Shown one piece after another: positions 52,881 through 60,886 of a DNA stretch of 64,000 nt. The number at the start of each line of letters is the position of its first letter. Positions within the stretch are counted from its first letter, which is position 1. The DNA comes from Christensenellaceae bacterium (GTDB lineage Bacteria; Bacillota; Clostridia; Christensenellales; Borkfalkiaceae), in assembly GCA_948890655.1 (NCBI GenBank), contig CAQTYU010000004.1:124001-188000 (forward strand), written 5' to 3'. A program made the position numbers and the translations under genes. The notes beneath the pieces were generated by a model. It made no database searches. It saw nothing but the letters and a program-made list of their open reading frames with translations, and was not told where the DNA came from.

Positions 52881-54419
52881 TGGTTGACTATGCGCGACTG
52901 TGTTTGAACACTTTTTTATATGCTCGATTAGTTCGTTTGTTTCGTCCAGCCGTATTTTTTCAATGTTCTTGTCAACGCCAAAATCAAGATAGCCGACAGT
53001 CTTTACTGTTTCGTCGTCGTAGATGTAAACCATAAAAACAAGATTATCAATGATTTGCTTTTGATATTCCTTGTCGGCGGGGTCGCCTTTCAGTAGTTCG
53101 GCAATAAATGCCAAAATGTCTTTAACTGTAAAACTGTGTCCGCGCTCTAATAAAATTCGTGATTTAGTTGCTTGCAAGTCTGCGAGTAATTTTTCATAGT
53201 CTGTCATTTTTCTTTCAATGTTTGCGCGGAGTAGTGGGCTTTTTGCCTCTATAAAAGCGTTTGTTAAATCGTCTACTTGTGTTTGTGCTTGCCGTATGCG
53301 CGTTTCAATGCTTTTTATTCCGTCGTCGCCCGTGCGCCGTTCATAATAGGCTATTGTTTCCCGTGCGGCTTTCTCGGCGTTTTTCTTGTCGCTTAAAAAG
53401 TCATAGACTTGTTGTGTAACGCGCTTTTCCAAATTGTCCTTGCCCTCGCGCGATTTTTCACATTCGCCTTTGTTCTTACGCTTGCAAACATAGTAATAGT
53501 GTTTCTTGCCGCTTTTGCCTGTGCCGCCGCCCGCTACCATAGCAGTGCCGCAATGCCCGCAATACAATTTGCCCGTAAGCAAATACGGCTCTACCGCTGA
53601 ATTTGCGCCCGCTAAAATTTTGTTACTGGCAAGGCGTTTCTGAACCTCTTCAAAAAGCACTTCGTCAATAATGGCGGGGTATTGGTTGGTGCAAAGTCTT
53701 TTGCCTAAATAGAATTTACCCGTGTATTTGCTGTTAGTCAACCACCTATCGAATGTTCTGCTATTATATGGGTTTCCGTTTATCCGTTCGCCCTGAGCGT
53801 TGAGTGCGGCGGCGATTTCCGTTTTTGTTCTTCCTTTGCTGTAATCAGTGAAAACGTAACGGACGATTTTCGCTTGTTGCTCGTCTATTGCAACTTTATG
53901 TAAAGTGCCTTTTTTGCCCTTGCGGTCGGTGTCTATAAACTTATAGCCGAAAATAAGTTTACAGCCCGTATAAGTGCCGTTTTCAACGCAAGTATCAATG
54001 CCGTTAAGTATGCGCTTTGACAGTCGCTTGCTGTATTTCTCGTCGTTCCACTCCAAAAACATTTCATAGAACTCGCCGCCCTCGTCGTCGCTGATGGGTT
54101 GTGTCGCCGAAATAACGCGAATATCGAATTTCTGTTTGAGCATTTCTTTATACATAACGCTGTCGCGGCGGTTGCGGGCGAACCTATCAAACATATAAAC
54201 TATGATTGACTGAAACGCGCCGCTGTCGGCATCTCTAATCATACGTTGAAAAGAGGGGCGGCTGTCGTTCGTTCCCGTGCGTGCCTTGTCTGAATAGGCG
54301 TTAATGACATTATAGCCTTGACTTTCGGCAAACTCGCGGCAAACGCGAATTTGTCCGTCTATCGACATTTCATTTTGTCCGTGTGAACTGAAACGGGCAT
54401 AGATAACTGCATTTTTCAT
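52878..54419 (-). CDS. Large serine recombinase of an integrated element
   Basis: The 513-aa protein is a site-specific integrase/excisionase of the large serine recombinase family. The resolvase catalytic domain has YARFSSHGQNEMSIDGQI (catalytic Ser near residue 11) and FDRFARNRRDS. A recombinase domain (GYKF...IVRYVFTDYSKGRTKTEIAAALNAQG) follows, then a zinc ribbon (GKLYCGHCGTAM...YYVCKRKNKGEC) and a coiled coil near 380-430. The ribosome site is GGAG. It lies at the tRNA-Gly end of the element, the usual place for an integrase next to its attachment site. Confidence 0.93.
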   Translation of the reverse strand: MKNAVIYARFSSHGQNEMSIDGQIRVCREFAESQGYNVINAYSDKARTGTNDSRPSFQRMIRDADSGAFQSIIVYMFDRFARNRRDSVMYKEMLKQKFDIRVISATQPISDDEGGEFYEMFLEWNDEKYSKRLSKRILNGIDTCVENGTYTGCKLIFGYKFIDTDRKGKKGTLHKVAIDEQQAKIVRYVFTDYSKGRTKTEIAAALNAQGERINGNPYNSRTFDRWLTNSKYTGKFYLGKRLCTNQYPAIIDEVLFEEVQKRLASNKILAGANSAVEPYLLTGKLYCGHCGTAMVAGGGTGKSGKKHYYYVCKRKNKGECEKSREGKDNLEKRVTQQVYDFLSDKKNAEKAARETIAYYERRTGDDGIKSIETRIRQAQTQVDDLTNAFIEAKSPLLRANIERKMTDYEKLLADLQATKSRILLERGHSFTVKDILAFIAELLKGDPADKEYQKQIIDNLVFMVYIYDDETVKTVGYLDFGVDKNIEKIRLDETNELIEHIKKCSNTVAHSQP

Positions 54420-54479
54420 TGTGTGATACTCCTTTGCGCGGGGTGCGCCTTAAAAAATTTGTGTTCGCTTTGGTGCTTA

Positions 54480-54625
54480 CCGTCTTAACCAGCAAAAAAT
54501 GCCGCCGCAGGCAAATTGTCAAGGGTTTGCCCCGTAGGGGACGGCGGTTTATGCCTAACGGGAGATAAATAGCCGCCCTTTACAATTTGGCAAGACGGCG
54601 TATTCCGTCCCCAGACGGTAAGCCC
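54480..54625 (-). promoter_or_regulatory. Structured upstream region of the recombinase gene
   Basis: About 380 nt separate the recombinase start from the next gene. The minus strand holds TTGACA (near 54532), and paired segments CCGCCG/CGGCGG and GGCAAA/TTTGCC form a compact fold. Similar GC-rich leaders are common upstream of element recombinases in Clostridia (recollection, not checked). I see no gene in this stretch. Confidence 0.4.
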
Positions 54626-54751
54626 AAGCGACACAAAAACTATTTGATATTTATTGAAAATGAATAAAGCCCACAATGATTTTACTAAAAATAGAATAAG
54701 AGATTTTATCACAATAATAGGAATTGCGGCGCACATTGTAGAAAAAAATAA

Positions 54752-54777
54752 AGCCGAACATATTGTTCGACTTTTTG
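54752..54777 (-). terminator. Hairpin terminator after the element's small membrane protein gene
   Basis: AAGCCGAAC and GTTCGACTT form a near-perfect stem. On the minus strand it is followed by TATTTTTTTC. Confidence 0.65.
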
Positions 54778-54802
54778 TAATGGCGTAGTATAGTCAATTC
54801 GA

Positions 54803-55447
54803 TTATTTTTTTGCATTAAATTCAATAAAGTAAGAATTCAATTCAGCGTTAGAAATTTTATCGTTAATTAGATGCTTTATTGTATTTGAAAATTCTATCA
54901 AAATATCATACTTACACTTAGTATATGATTTTACAAATGATTTCTTTTTATATGCAACATATTCCTTTATCAAATTTAATCTGTTATCTTTGTTCTTGAT
55001 TGTTATTTGCATACAATAACTAATATCATTTGAAATTTCATTTAACGCTTCCATTAAATTTTGATTGCAAGGTGTTAACTTATATGAGCTTAACATTATT
55101 AAAGCATTACTTGTTAATATACTTGTTGAATTATAAACATTTAAAATTTCATTGTAAAAATCAAATTTTTCATTATTATCTATTCGCTTAAAAATTTTAG
55201 CTATCAGAATTTCTGGGTCAAGTTGTTCAAGTAAAGTTAACTCTTTATTAAGATTTATACTTAATTTGTTTAGATTATCAATAAGAAATTGTTTTTTATA
55301 AGCTTTTTTTTCATTGACGCTTTTTATAATTGAAATGATAAAGGCAGACAGTGAAATAATAAAAGCCAATACACTTAAAACAGTGGTGATAATTTCAAAA
55401 GTTGTCATTGCTTCTATTTGCTCGCCACTCAATAATTCGCTATCCAT
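54803..55447 (-). CDS. Element-encoded protein with one N-terminal membrane helix, unknown function
   Basis: The 214-aa protein has one strong transmembrane helix (about residues 16-42) and a largely helical, Lys/Asn/Ile-rich cytoplasmic part. I recognise no family. It is markedly more AT-rich than the chromosomal genes, which supports recent transfer. The ribosome site is AAGGAGG. It follows the FtsK-like gene by 17 nt on the same strand. Confidence 0.75.
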   Translation of the reverse strand: MDSELLSGEQIEAMTTFEIITTVLSVLAFIISLSAFIISIIKSVNEKKAYKKQFLIDNLNKLSINLNKELTLLEQLDPEILIAKIFKRIDNNEKFDFYNEILNVYNSTSILTSNALIMLSSYKLTPCNQNLMEALNEISNDISYCMQITIKNKDNRLNLIKEYVAYKKKSFVKSYTKCKYDILIEFSNTIKHLINDKISNAELNSYFIEFNAKK

Positions 55448-55464
55448 AATTACCTCCTTATACT

Positions 55465-56484
55465 TTAATGCGTTAAGCAGTTGATTATTTCTTCGTCAGT
55501 AATGAAAGGGGTTTGCGCTCTGATTAAATCGGGAGAAGAGGGAAGCTTAACAAGTCCGTCACCCTTGTCAAGCAATTCTGCGCCACGCCCAACATCAATA
55601 ATGTTCATACTATGTTGAGCATTAGCCGTTTTAAGACAAACTTTTGTTGGTAGGTTATACTTTATCAAGCCCGTAACAACTTTTGCACGAGGGTCTTGCG
55701 TGGCAACGATAAGGTGTATACCTGCGGCACGTCCTTTTTGAGCTATGCGTATAATATGTTCTTCAACTTCTTTTTTGCTTGTCATCATAAGGTCGGCAAG
55801 CTCGTCAATTACAACGATTATACTCTTTCCGTCGTATTTTTTAAGCCCTTTACGGCTCATTTCGGAATAACGTTGTTCCATAATGTTAACAGCAACTTTA
55901 AGCCATTTCACGGCATCTTGCGTGTCCTTTGCAACGTGTTCAACCCTGTCGTGTATATCTTGCTCATACAAGCCAAATTCTGCCCCGTTCTTTGGGTCAA
56001 TAAGAATTACATTTGCGGTTGAAAAGCAAAGAATTTGCATTATTAAAGAATTAAGCAAGCTTGATTTACCGCTTCCCGTTGTGCCAGCAATAAGGATATG
56101 TACGGCTTCATCAAAGTTAGTTGTGATATAACCGTCTGCGCCTTTACCAAAGCACAAATAGCATTTTTGCTTTCCGTTTGGGTCATTTGCAACGGCTTCT
56201 TTTATACTGTTAACAGTATCGCCGCACGACACAAATTGACGGTTTTTCTTTTGACGAGTTACAGTAAAACCGCCGCTCGTGTTAATTTCGTAATTATAAC
56301 CATAACGACTATTCAAAATATCCATAGCTTGTTTTACGGCAGTTTTTGTGTACCAACCGCCCGAAAAATTAAATCTAAATTCTTGCGGTGCTTCTACGCC
56401 GTCAATATAGGTTGCGCCTACTCCAAGTTGTCCGAGTACTCGTTCAAGGTCTTTGCCTTCCATTTCCAAAGTTACAGTCGCCAT
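55465..56484 (-). CDS. FtsK/SpoIIIE-type DNA translocase of the element
   Basis: The protein of about 339 aa is a soluble FtsK-type ATPase with no membrane helices. Walker A is AGTTGSGKSSLL (near residue 135) and Walker B is IIVVIDELADLM (near 217). Downstream motifs are AQKGRAAGIHLIVATQDPRAKVVTGLIKYN and LLDKGDGLVKLP. Such proteins pump DNA during conjugation or segregation (TcpA-like in Gram-positive elements). The start is ATG 56484, placed by GAAGGAG. The origin-like hairpins lie just upstream. Confidence 0.9.
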   Translation of the reverse strand: MATVTLEMEGKDLERVLGQLGVGATYIDGVEAPQEFRFNFSGGWYTKTAVKQAMDILNSRYGYNYEINTSGGFTVTRQKKNRQFVSCGDTVNSIKEAVANDPNGKQKCYLCFGKGADGYITTNFDEAVHILIAGTTGSGKSSLLNSLIMQILCFSTANVILIDPKNGAEFGLYEQDIHDRVEHVAKDTQDAVKWLKVAVNIMEQRYSEMSRKGLKKYDGKSIIVVIDELADLMMTSKKEVEEHIIRIAQKGRAAGIHLIVATQDPRAKVVTGLIKYNLPTKVCLKTANAQHSMNIIDVGRGAELLDKGDGLVKLPSSPDLIRAQTPFITDEEIINCLTH

Positions 56485-56559
56485 AGTTATTTCTCCTTCG
56501 CACATTTATTGTACCAAAATTAAGCAATTTTTTCAAGCGTATAACATAGACAAAAAATG

Positions 56560-56780
56560 TACTTTATACAACTGACATAAGTATTACTTTATACGCCACT
56601 ATGTCACACTGTAACACTTTTGACGAAAAACCGCGACGCAGTGCCAATAAGTTACTATTACCTTATTGGCACTGCGTCGCACGGAAAATAAACGGCAATG
56701 GGTACGGGCGGCGAAGCCGCCCGTACTGTGGCGTATAGTATTACCACGCCACCCCGTCACAATGTCACACTTTTGGCGTA
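56560..56780. other. Origin-like region: hairpins with NANTATTAC loops and flanking repeats
   Basis: Hairpin 1 (56633-56680) has a perfect 19-bp stem and loop TTACTATTAC. Hairpin 2 (56728-56752) has a 7-bp stem GTGGCGT/ACGCCAC and a loop containing TAGTATTAC. Both loops fit NANTATTAC, the nick-site motif at rolling-circle origins of CRESS-DNA viruses. Between them is a perfect 11-bp hairpin with GAA loop (56702-56726). TGTCACAC plus CTTTTGRCG repeats occur on both sides (near 56602-56625 and 56763-56778), and ACTTTATAC occurs twice upstream. The whole looks like a rolling-circle replication or transfer origin. No Rep is encoded nearby. Confidence 0.65.
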
Positions 56781-56868
56781 AAAAATATTGAAATATGTAA
56801 ATTTATGACGAAAAGTATTTATTTTGATTTATGTCCATAAGGGTGGGTTCTCTGGGTGGGGAATAGAA

Positions 56869-56905
56869 AAAAGCACAAGGCGTTTAACCTTGTGCTTTTT
56901 TCTTA
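56869..56905. terminator. Bidirectional terminator at the element's right side
   Basis: AAAAAAGCACAAGG and CCTTGTGCTTTTTT form a stem of about 14 bp with a 7-nt loop, giving a U-tract in either direction. Confidence 0.8.
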
Positions 56906-56980
56906 CTGTTATGCGACGAAGCCCGCGACACCGTTAACGAAAATATATTCCGTTTTGCGGTGTTCTAACTCTTTCGCATT

Positions 56981-57057
56981 TGGTTGAGGCGACGGGACTT
57001 GAACCCACGACCTTCTGGTCCCTAACCAGACGCGCTACCAAACTGCGCTACGCCTCA
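56981..57057 (-). tRNA. tRNA-Pro (anticodon AGG)
   Basis: On the minus strand TGAGGCG/CGCCTCA forms the acceptor stem. The D arm is GCGCAGTTTGGTAGCGC, the anticodon stem is TCTGG/CCAGA with loop TTAGGGA, and the T arm is GTGGGTTCAAGTCCCGT. The anticodon is AGG. Discriminator A and CCA are encoded. It marks the right-hand chromosomal edge of the mobile region. Confidence 0.9.
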
Positions 57058-57178
57058 ATATTTAAATATAAGTACTTATCATTCTAGCAGCATATTCATT
57101 ATACCGAAAACGTAAAAAAAAGCAACTGTTTTTAGGGCTTAAATAAATTTTAAATTATAAAATTTCAATATTTCTTAT

Positions 57179-57208
57179 TTTACAAACGCTTGCGCAGTAT
57201 GATATAAT
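57179..57208 (+). promoter_or_regulatory. Leaderless-type promoter of mntP
   Basis: TTTACA (57179-57184), an 18-nt spacer and a perfect TATAAT (57203-57208). Six nt later comes ATG 57215. Confidence 0.75.
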
Positions 57209-57214
57209 ATGTTT

Positions 57215-57826
57215 ATGTTTTGGGGCATAATAGCATCAGTAATTTTATCTGGCGTATCACTTGCCATGGACGCGTTTGCCGTTTCTATCTGCGACGGTAT
57301 GGTTTATAGAAATCTTACTAAGGGAAAAGCCGTAGTTATGCCAACAGTGTTCGGTATTTTTCAAGCTGTGATGCCGATAATCGGTTTCTATATATGTATG
57401 GCGTTTAGCCGAATTGACGCTTTCGATGCGGTTGATCACTGGATAGCGTTTGCGCTACTTTTCATTATCGGCGGAAAGATGATTTACGACGGAATAAAAG
57501 AACTCCGAGCAAAGGAAGAGGAGCTTAAACCCAAACAGTTCTCTTTGCCCGAAGTTTTGGTTCAAGGCGTTGCGACGAGCATTGACGCGCTTTTCGTCGG
57601 CTTCAGCCTTAACGCTATGCTTACGGGCATAAACAATGTGCAGGCGTGGGCGTGGATAAGCGTAGGCATAATCGGCGTAATCACGTTTATAATTTCTCTC
57701 GTCGGCGTAATAATCGGCGTGAAGGTGGGGCAGCTTTTCCGCAAAAAGGCAAGCGTTGCCGAAATTATCGGCGGACTGGTTCTTATCGGGATAGCCCTTA
57801 AAATTCTTATCGAAGGCTTGCTGTAA
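57215..57826 (+). CDS. mntP: Manganese efflux pump MntP
   Basis: The protein of about 203 aa is the MntP Mn2+ exporter, with six transmembrane helices in two repeats. The repeat motifs MDAFAVSICDG (near residue 15) and TSIDALFVGFSL (near 117) carry the essential aspartates. I place the start at ATG 57215, 6 nt after the -10 box. The in-frame ATG at 57209 touches the -10 box and should not be in the mRNA. It overlaps the convergent murG by 20 nt. Unlike the exchanger at 11919, it has no riboswitch. Confidence 0.92.
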   Translation: MFWGIIASVILSGVSLAMDAFAVSICDGMVYRNLTKGKAVVMPTVFGIFQAVMPIIGFYICMAFSRIDAFDAVDHWIAFALLFIIGGKMIYDGIKELRAKEEELKPKQFSLPEVLVQGVATSIDALFVGFSLNAMLTGINNVQAWAWISVGIIGVITFIISLVGVIIGVKVGQLFRKKASVAEIIGGLVLIGIALKILIEGLL

Positions 57827-58844
57827 TCTCTTTTACAATTTTTTCGTTACCGCACTTGACTTGACACAGGTCAAGTGTTTTCTTTAAGTTTTTATCGCCG
57901 ATAAGTCTGTAAATTCCTTCCAAAAGCTTTAAATCGGTAAGTTCTTTTTCGCTTAAAACTCGGCAAAGCCGTTGGCTTTGAAAATATTCCGCGTTTTTTA
58001 ATTGGTCGCCGCGGCTGCGCCTGTTTTCAAGCGGGATAAAAAGAGTTGGTATTTTCAGTGCGATAAGCTCGTTTGCCGTGTTGGAGCCGCACCTTGATAC
58101 CGCCGCGTCCGCACAGGCGTAAACTAGTCCCATATCGTTAGTGAATTCAACCTGTTTATAGCCGTAAATATTCACGTCTTTTGCATTGCCCTTACCGCAG
58201 ACGTGCAGAATATTGAAGTCTTTGCAAACTTTGGGCGCAATATTCCTTATATGCGCGTTAATTTTTTTGGACCCGCTTCCGCCTCCCAGTACGATGAGAG
58301 TGGGGCGCATATCCAGCCCAAATCGCGCGTGCGCTTCGCTTCGGTTCCGCCCGAAAAGACACCCTCTCATAGGCGTACCCGTGCATATGCCCCTGTCAAA
58401 CTTTTTTGCAGTGGATGGGAAAGTCGTCAAAATCTTTTCACATCTTTTTGCAATAAATTTGTTTGCAAGCCCTGCGCTCACGTCCGACTCGTGAGTTATA
58501 ACGGGAATTTTTCTTTTTTTTGCGGCAAGCGCGGGTGGAACGCAGGCGTATCCGCCCTTGCAGAAAATAAGGTCGGGCTTCACTTCATCGATAATTCTAC
58601 CCGCTTCTTTTACGCTTTTTATAAGCTTAATGGGTAGCGCAAGATTGCAAAGTATTTTACCGCGCACGAGTTTGACGGCGGAGCATTCGTAATATTCAAC
58701 TTTATTTTCTGCGCAAATTCTCTTTTCGATTCCGTCAGTGCCGAGGTAGCACAGGTCGTAAATTCCGTTTAAAACTTCCATTACGGCAATATTCGGTATT
58801 ACGTGCCCCGCGCTTCCGCCACCGCAAAACATAATCTTTTTCAT
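57807..58844 (-). CDS. murG: MurG-type UDP-GlcNAc glycosyltransferase
   Basis: The 345-aa GT28 enzyme should add GlcNAc to lipid I to make lipid II on the inner face of the membrane. Motifs are MFCGGGSAGHVIPNIAV (residue 5), ITHESDVSAGLANK (near 124), VLGGGSGSKKIN and SRCGSNTANELIALKIPTLFIPL...RGDQLKNAEYF. It is a little divergent (H-E-S in place of H-E-Q), so a MurG-like paralog is possible. The ATG is 6 nt after a perfect TATAAT, and no ribosome site is seen. Confidence 0.85.
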   Translation of the reverse strand: MKKIMFCGGGSAGHVIPNIAVMEVLNGIYDLCYLGTDGIEKRICAENKVEYYECSAVKLVRGKILCNLALPIKLIKSVKEAGRIIDEVKPDLIFCKGGYACVPPALAAKKRKIPVITHESDVSAGLANKFIAKRCEKILTTFPSTAKKFDRGICTGTPMRGCLFGRNRSEAHARFGLDMRPTLIVLGGGSGSKKINAHIRNIAPKVCKDFNILHVCGKGNAKDVNIYGYKQVEFTNDMGLVYACADAAVSRCGSNTANELIALKIPTLFIPLENRRSRGDQLKNAEYFQSQRLCRVLSEKELTDLKLLEGIYRLIGDKNLKKTLDLCQVKCGNEKIVKEITASLR

Positions 58845-58850
58845 ATCATT

Positions 58851-58879
58851 ATTATATTATTTCTTATTGCGATTATTTA
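58851..58879 (-). promoter_or_regulatory. Possible leaderless-type promoter of murG
   Basis: A perfect TATAAT (58851-58856 on the minus strand) ends 6 nt before the ATG at 58844. The -35 position (TAAATA) is poor. Confidence 0.5.
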
Positions 58880-58915
58880 TGTAAACGGGCGTCTTTACGA
58901 TTAAATTAAATAAAC

Positions 58916-58944
58916 TTGACATAATATGAATGTGGAAGTATAAT
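58916..58944 (+). promoter_or_regulatory. Consensus leaderless-type promoter
   Basis: TTGACA (58916-58921), a 17-nt spacer and TATAAT (58939-58944), then 6 nt (AAGAGT) to ATG 58951. This is the best example of the leaderless layout in the window. Confidence 0.88.
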
Positions 58945-58950
58945 AAGAGT

Positions 58951-59292
58951 ATGGAAGTAGAGTATATCGTAGCAATTGCGGCGGGGTCGCTGTTTTTGTT
59001 GCTGTTTTTCATTTTCATAATTTTGGTTGCGCAAAGAAAGAAAAAGGCCAAGTTGCAGCGCCAGCGCTTAGAACAGATGTACGGCGATAAAAATCTGGTC
59101 AAGATGTATTACGACTTTCTTGTTTACGACGAGGAAACCGAGAAAATCGTCGCCGCACAGGCGGAACGCAACAGCCAGATGACTTTCAGCGACATAGATC
59201 CGTCTGCGCAACCCTCGTCTGACGGCTCTATTTTCCAGACGGTTGACACTGACGGACTCGAAGAAATAGTCGGCACATATAAACCCGAATAA
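58951..59292 (+). CDS. Small single-pass membrane protein, unknown function
   Basis: The protein of about 113 aa has one N-terminal transmembrane helix (residues 4-27, YIVAIAAGSLFLLLFFIFIILVA). A basic stretch (QRKKKAKLQRQRLEQMYG) and an acidic cytoplasmic tail follow. I recognise no family. The ATG 58951 follows a perfect promoter by 6 nt. An in-frame ATG at 58930 lies upstream of the -10 box and cannot be used. Confidence 0.8.
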   Translation: MEVEYIVAIAAGSLFLLLFFIFIILVAQRKKKAKLQRQRLEQMYGDKNLVKMYYDFLVYDEETEKIVAAQAERNSQMTFSDIDPSAQPSSDGSIFQTVDTDGLEEIVGTYKPE

Positions 59293-59312
59293 ATTAATTT
59301 CTTTTAACTGTA

Positions 59313-59345
59313 AAAAGTCGCGCGATTTAAAATCGCGCGACTTTT
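59313..59345. terminator. Bidirectional intrinsic terminator
   Basis: AAAAGTCGCGCGATTT and AAATCGCGCGACTTTT form a perfect 16-bp stem. It serves the small membrane gene and overlaps the stop of the convergent lipoprotein gene. Confidence 0.88.
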
Positions 59346-59781
59346 ACTTCATTTTGAAATTCATAATAAGCGGCATTGAAATTATCAATTTAGTTATCGT
59401 AAATTTGCCGTTTTCAATCTTCGTGCCTTCCTTAAACTTTACGCCTAAAATTCCGACCTCGCCCGTAAATTCCCGCGTGTCGGGGTTAACTTCGTAAGCG
59501 CCCTCAAAGGTTTTCTTTTTGCCGTCTTTCGGTTTAAAGCTGACTTCCATTTTTTCATCGTCAAGAAGTGAAATTATTATAAAATCGTACTTTTCAAGTA
59601 AATCTTTCTCGCCAAGTCGTGCCGAAACGCATTCGTATTCGCCGATATACGGCTTGGTTATAGTTTTTAGCGACCCGTTTTTGTCACCGGATGCCGCGCT
59701 TGCTTGTGAAGAAGAGCAGGCGGGAAAGAGAAATAGCAACAAAGAAAGTACGACGGTTATAAATAATATCTTTTTTTTCAT
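59344..59781 (-). CDS. Lipoprotein of unknown function
   Basis: From ATG 59781 the product has about 145 aa with a lipoprotein signal (KKKILFITVVLSLLLFLFPAC, Cys near residue 21). The Ser/Ala-rich linker is followed by a small beta-rich domain (YIGEYECVSARLGEKDLLEKY, MEVSFKPKDGKKKTFEGAYEV). An upstream in-frame start would bury the signal. I recognise no family; the layout resembles small lipocalin-like exported proteins. Confidence 0.75.
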   Translation of the reverse strand: MKKKILFITVVLSLLLFLFPACSSSQASAASGDKNGSLKTITKPYIGEYECVSARLGEKDLLEKYDFIIISLLDDEKMEVSFKPKDGKKKTFEGAYEVNPDTREFTGEVGILGVKFKEGTKIENGKFTITKLIISMPLIMNFKMK

Positions 59782-59820
59782 ATCCAAATCAGTATGCGCA
59801 GTTATGCAAAAATTAAACGA

Positions 59821-59849
59821 TTGACACCTCAATATGAAGTTTGTATAAT
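59821..59849 (+). promoter_or_regulatory. Promoter of the DUF2207-like pair
   Basis: TTGACA (59821-59826), a 17-nt spacer and TATAAT (59844-59849). A leader of about 14 nt with TAGAGG follows, so this transcript is not leaderless. Confidence 0.8.
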
Positions 59850-59869
59850 TATATAGGTAGAGGAAATAA

Positions 59870-60886
59870 ATGGTTTATTACGTTATTTCGGGTTTAATAT
59901 ACGCTTGTATAATTGCGATAATTTTGCTTTCGCTCATTTTCGGTTTACGCGCCAAAACCTACGTGAAAAGAGAAAAAATAACCAGCCTTGCTAAAGGTTT
60001 TTCGCCGTTGGACGTTCAGCGTATATTTTTAGGTAAAACATATCCGAGAAAGTTGACGCGCGCCTTAATAGTTCATTGGGCGCAGATGGGTTATATACGT
60101 GTAAAGTATATAGATAAAACCTATGTAAGGCTTACCTTAGTTAAAAATCCGCCAACGCATTCTTCAAAAGACGCAGTATTTTTTGATAGGGGCGTTTACG
60201 TTCGGGAGCGCGATTTATTTAATAAGCTTTTTGGTAGAAAAAACGCAGTGGAAGTGAACGTTAACCGCGCAATGTTTTCCCGTAGCGTTGTAAAGTCGGT
60301 AAACTCCGGCTATGCCGTGCGTGAGGAAGAAGGGGTATATTCTTCCGAGCATTATGCACTTAAAATAATTACAACCGTTTTATCCGTATTGCCTTTCGTA
60401 TTGGCAAGTATTTATTTGTGCTTAGTTTTGGAAAGCGGCGTCGGAGTCATATTCCCATTCATAATGTGTATGGGCTTATTCTTTTTCAGGTTCGTGCGCG
60501 ATGTGCCGTTCTTTCCACGGATTGCCATAGGCGTATCGTTTGGCGGAGGAGGAGTGGGATTGCTTATTTGGTGGTATACTCAAATATCGGATCCGTTCTG
60601 CATAGGTTACACCGCAGTGGCTATTCTCTTTATAGGTTCTCTGCTTTTGATAAGGTTCGTTGATTATCGCGAAAAAAACAACCTGAACGATTATTCCAAT
60701 CTAATCAATTACCGCAGATATCTGCTTTTCGGGCGTAAGTCCGAACTTTTTACTTTCGACTATTACGCAATCTTACCGTATCTGTATGCGTTTAATATAA
60801 AGGTGTTAGTTAAGCGCAAATTCAATACCGTCCAACTTCCCTCTTGGTATATAAGTGAAAACGGGGAAAGGGGGAATTTGCTGTGA
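59870..60886 (+). CDS. DUF2207-like membrane protein, first of a pair
   Basis: The 338-aa protein has an N-terminal helix, a soluble domain with the DUF2207 pattern (FSPLDVQRIFLGKTYPRKLTRALIVHWAQMGYIRV, about residues 44-80), then four hydrophobic segments (about 165-265). The C-terminal YAILPYLYAFNIKVLVKRKF also fits DUF2207. The large extracellular N-terminal half of full DUF2207 proteins is missing. It overlaps its paralog by 4 nt. Function unknown. Confidence 0.75.
   Translation: MVYYVISGLIYACIIAIILLSLIFGLRAKTYVKREKITSLAKGFSPLDVQRIFLGKTYPRKLTRALIVHWAQMGYIRVKYIDKTYVRLTLVKNPPTHSSKDAVFFDRGVYVRERDLFNKLFGRKNAVEVNVNRAMFSRSVVKSVNSGYAVREEEGVYSSEHYALKIITTVLSVLPFVLASIYLCLVLESGVGVIFPFIMCMGLFFFRFVRDVPFFPRIAIGVSFGGGGVGLLIWWYTQISDPFCIGYTAVAILFIGSLLLIRFVDYREKNNLNDYSNLINYRRYLLFGRKSELFTFDYYAILPYLYAFNIKVLVKRKFNTVQLPSWYISENGERGNLL

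Noticed and set aside
54485..54736. An 83-aa minus-strand frame upstream of the recombinase
   Set aside because: It spans the GC-rich structured leader and an AT-rich gap, has no ribosome site and no protein-like pattern.
57209..57214. Upstream ATG of mntP
   Set aside because: It starts one base after the -10 box, so it lies before the predicted transcription start; the ATG at 57215 is preferred.
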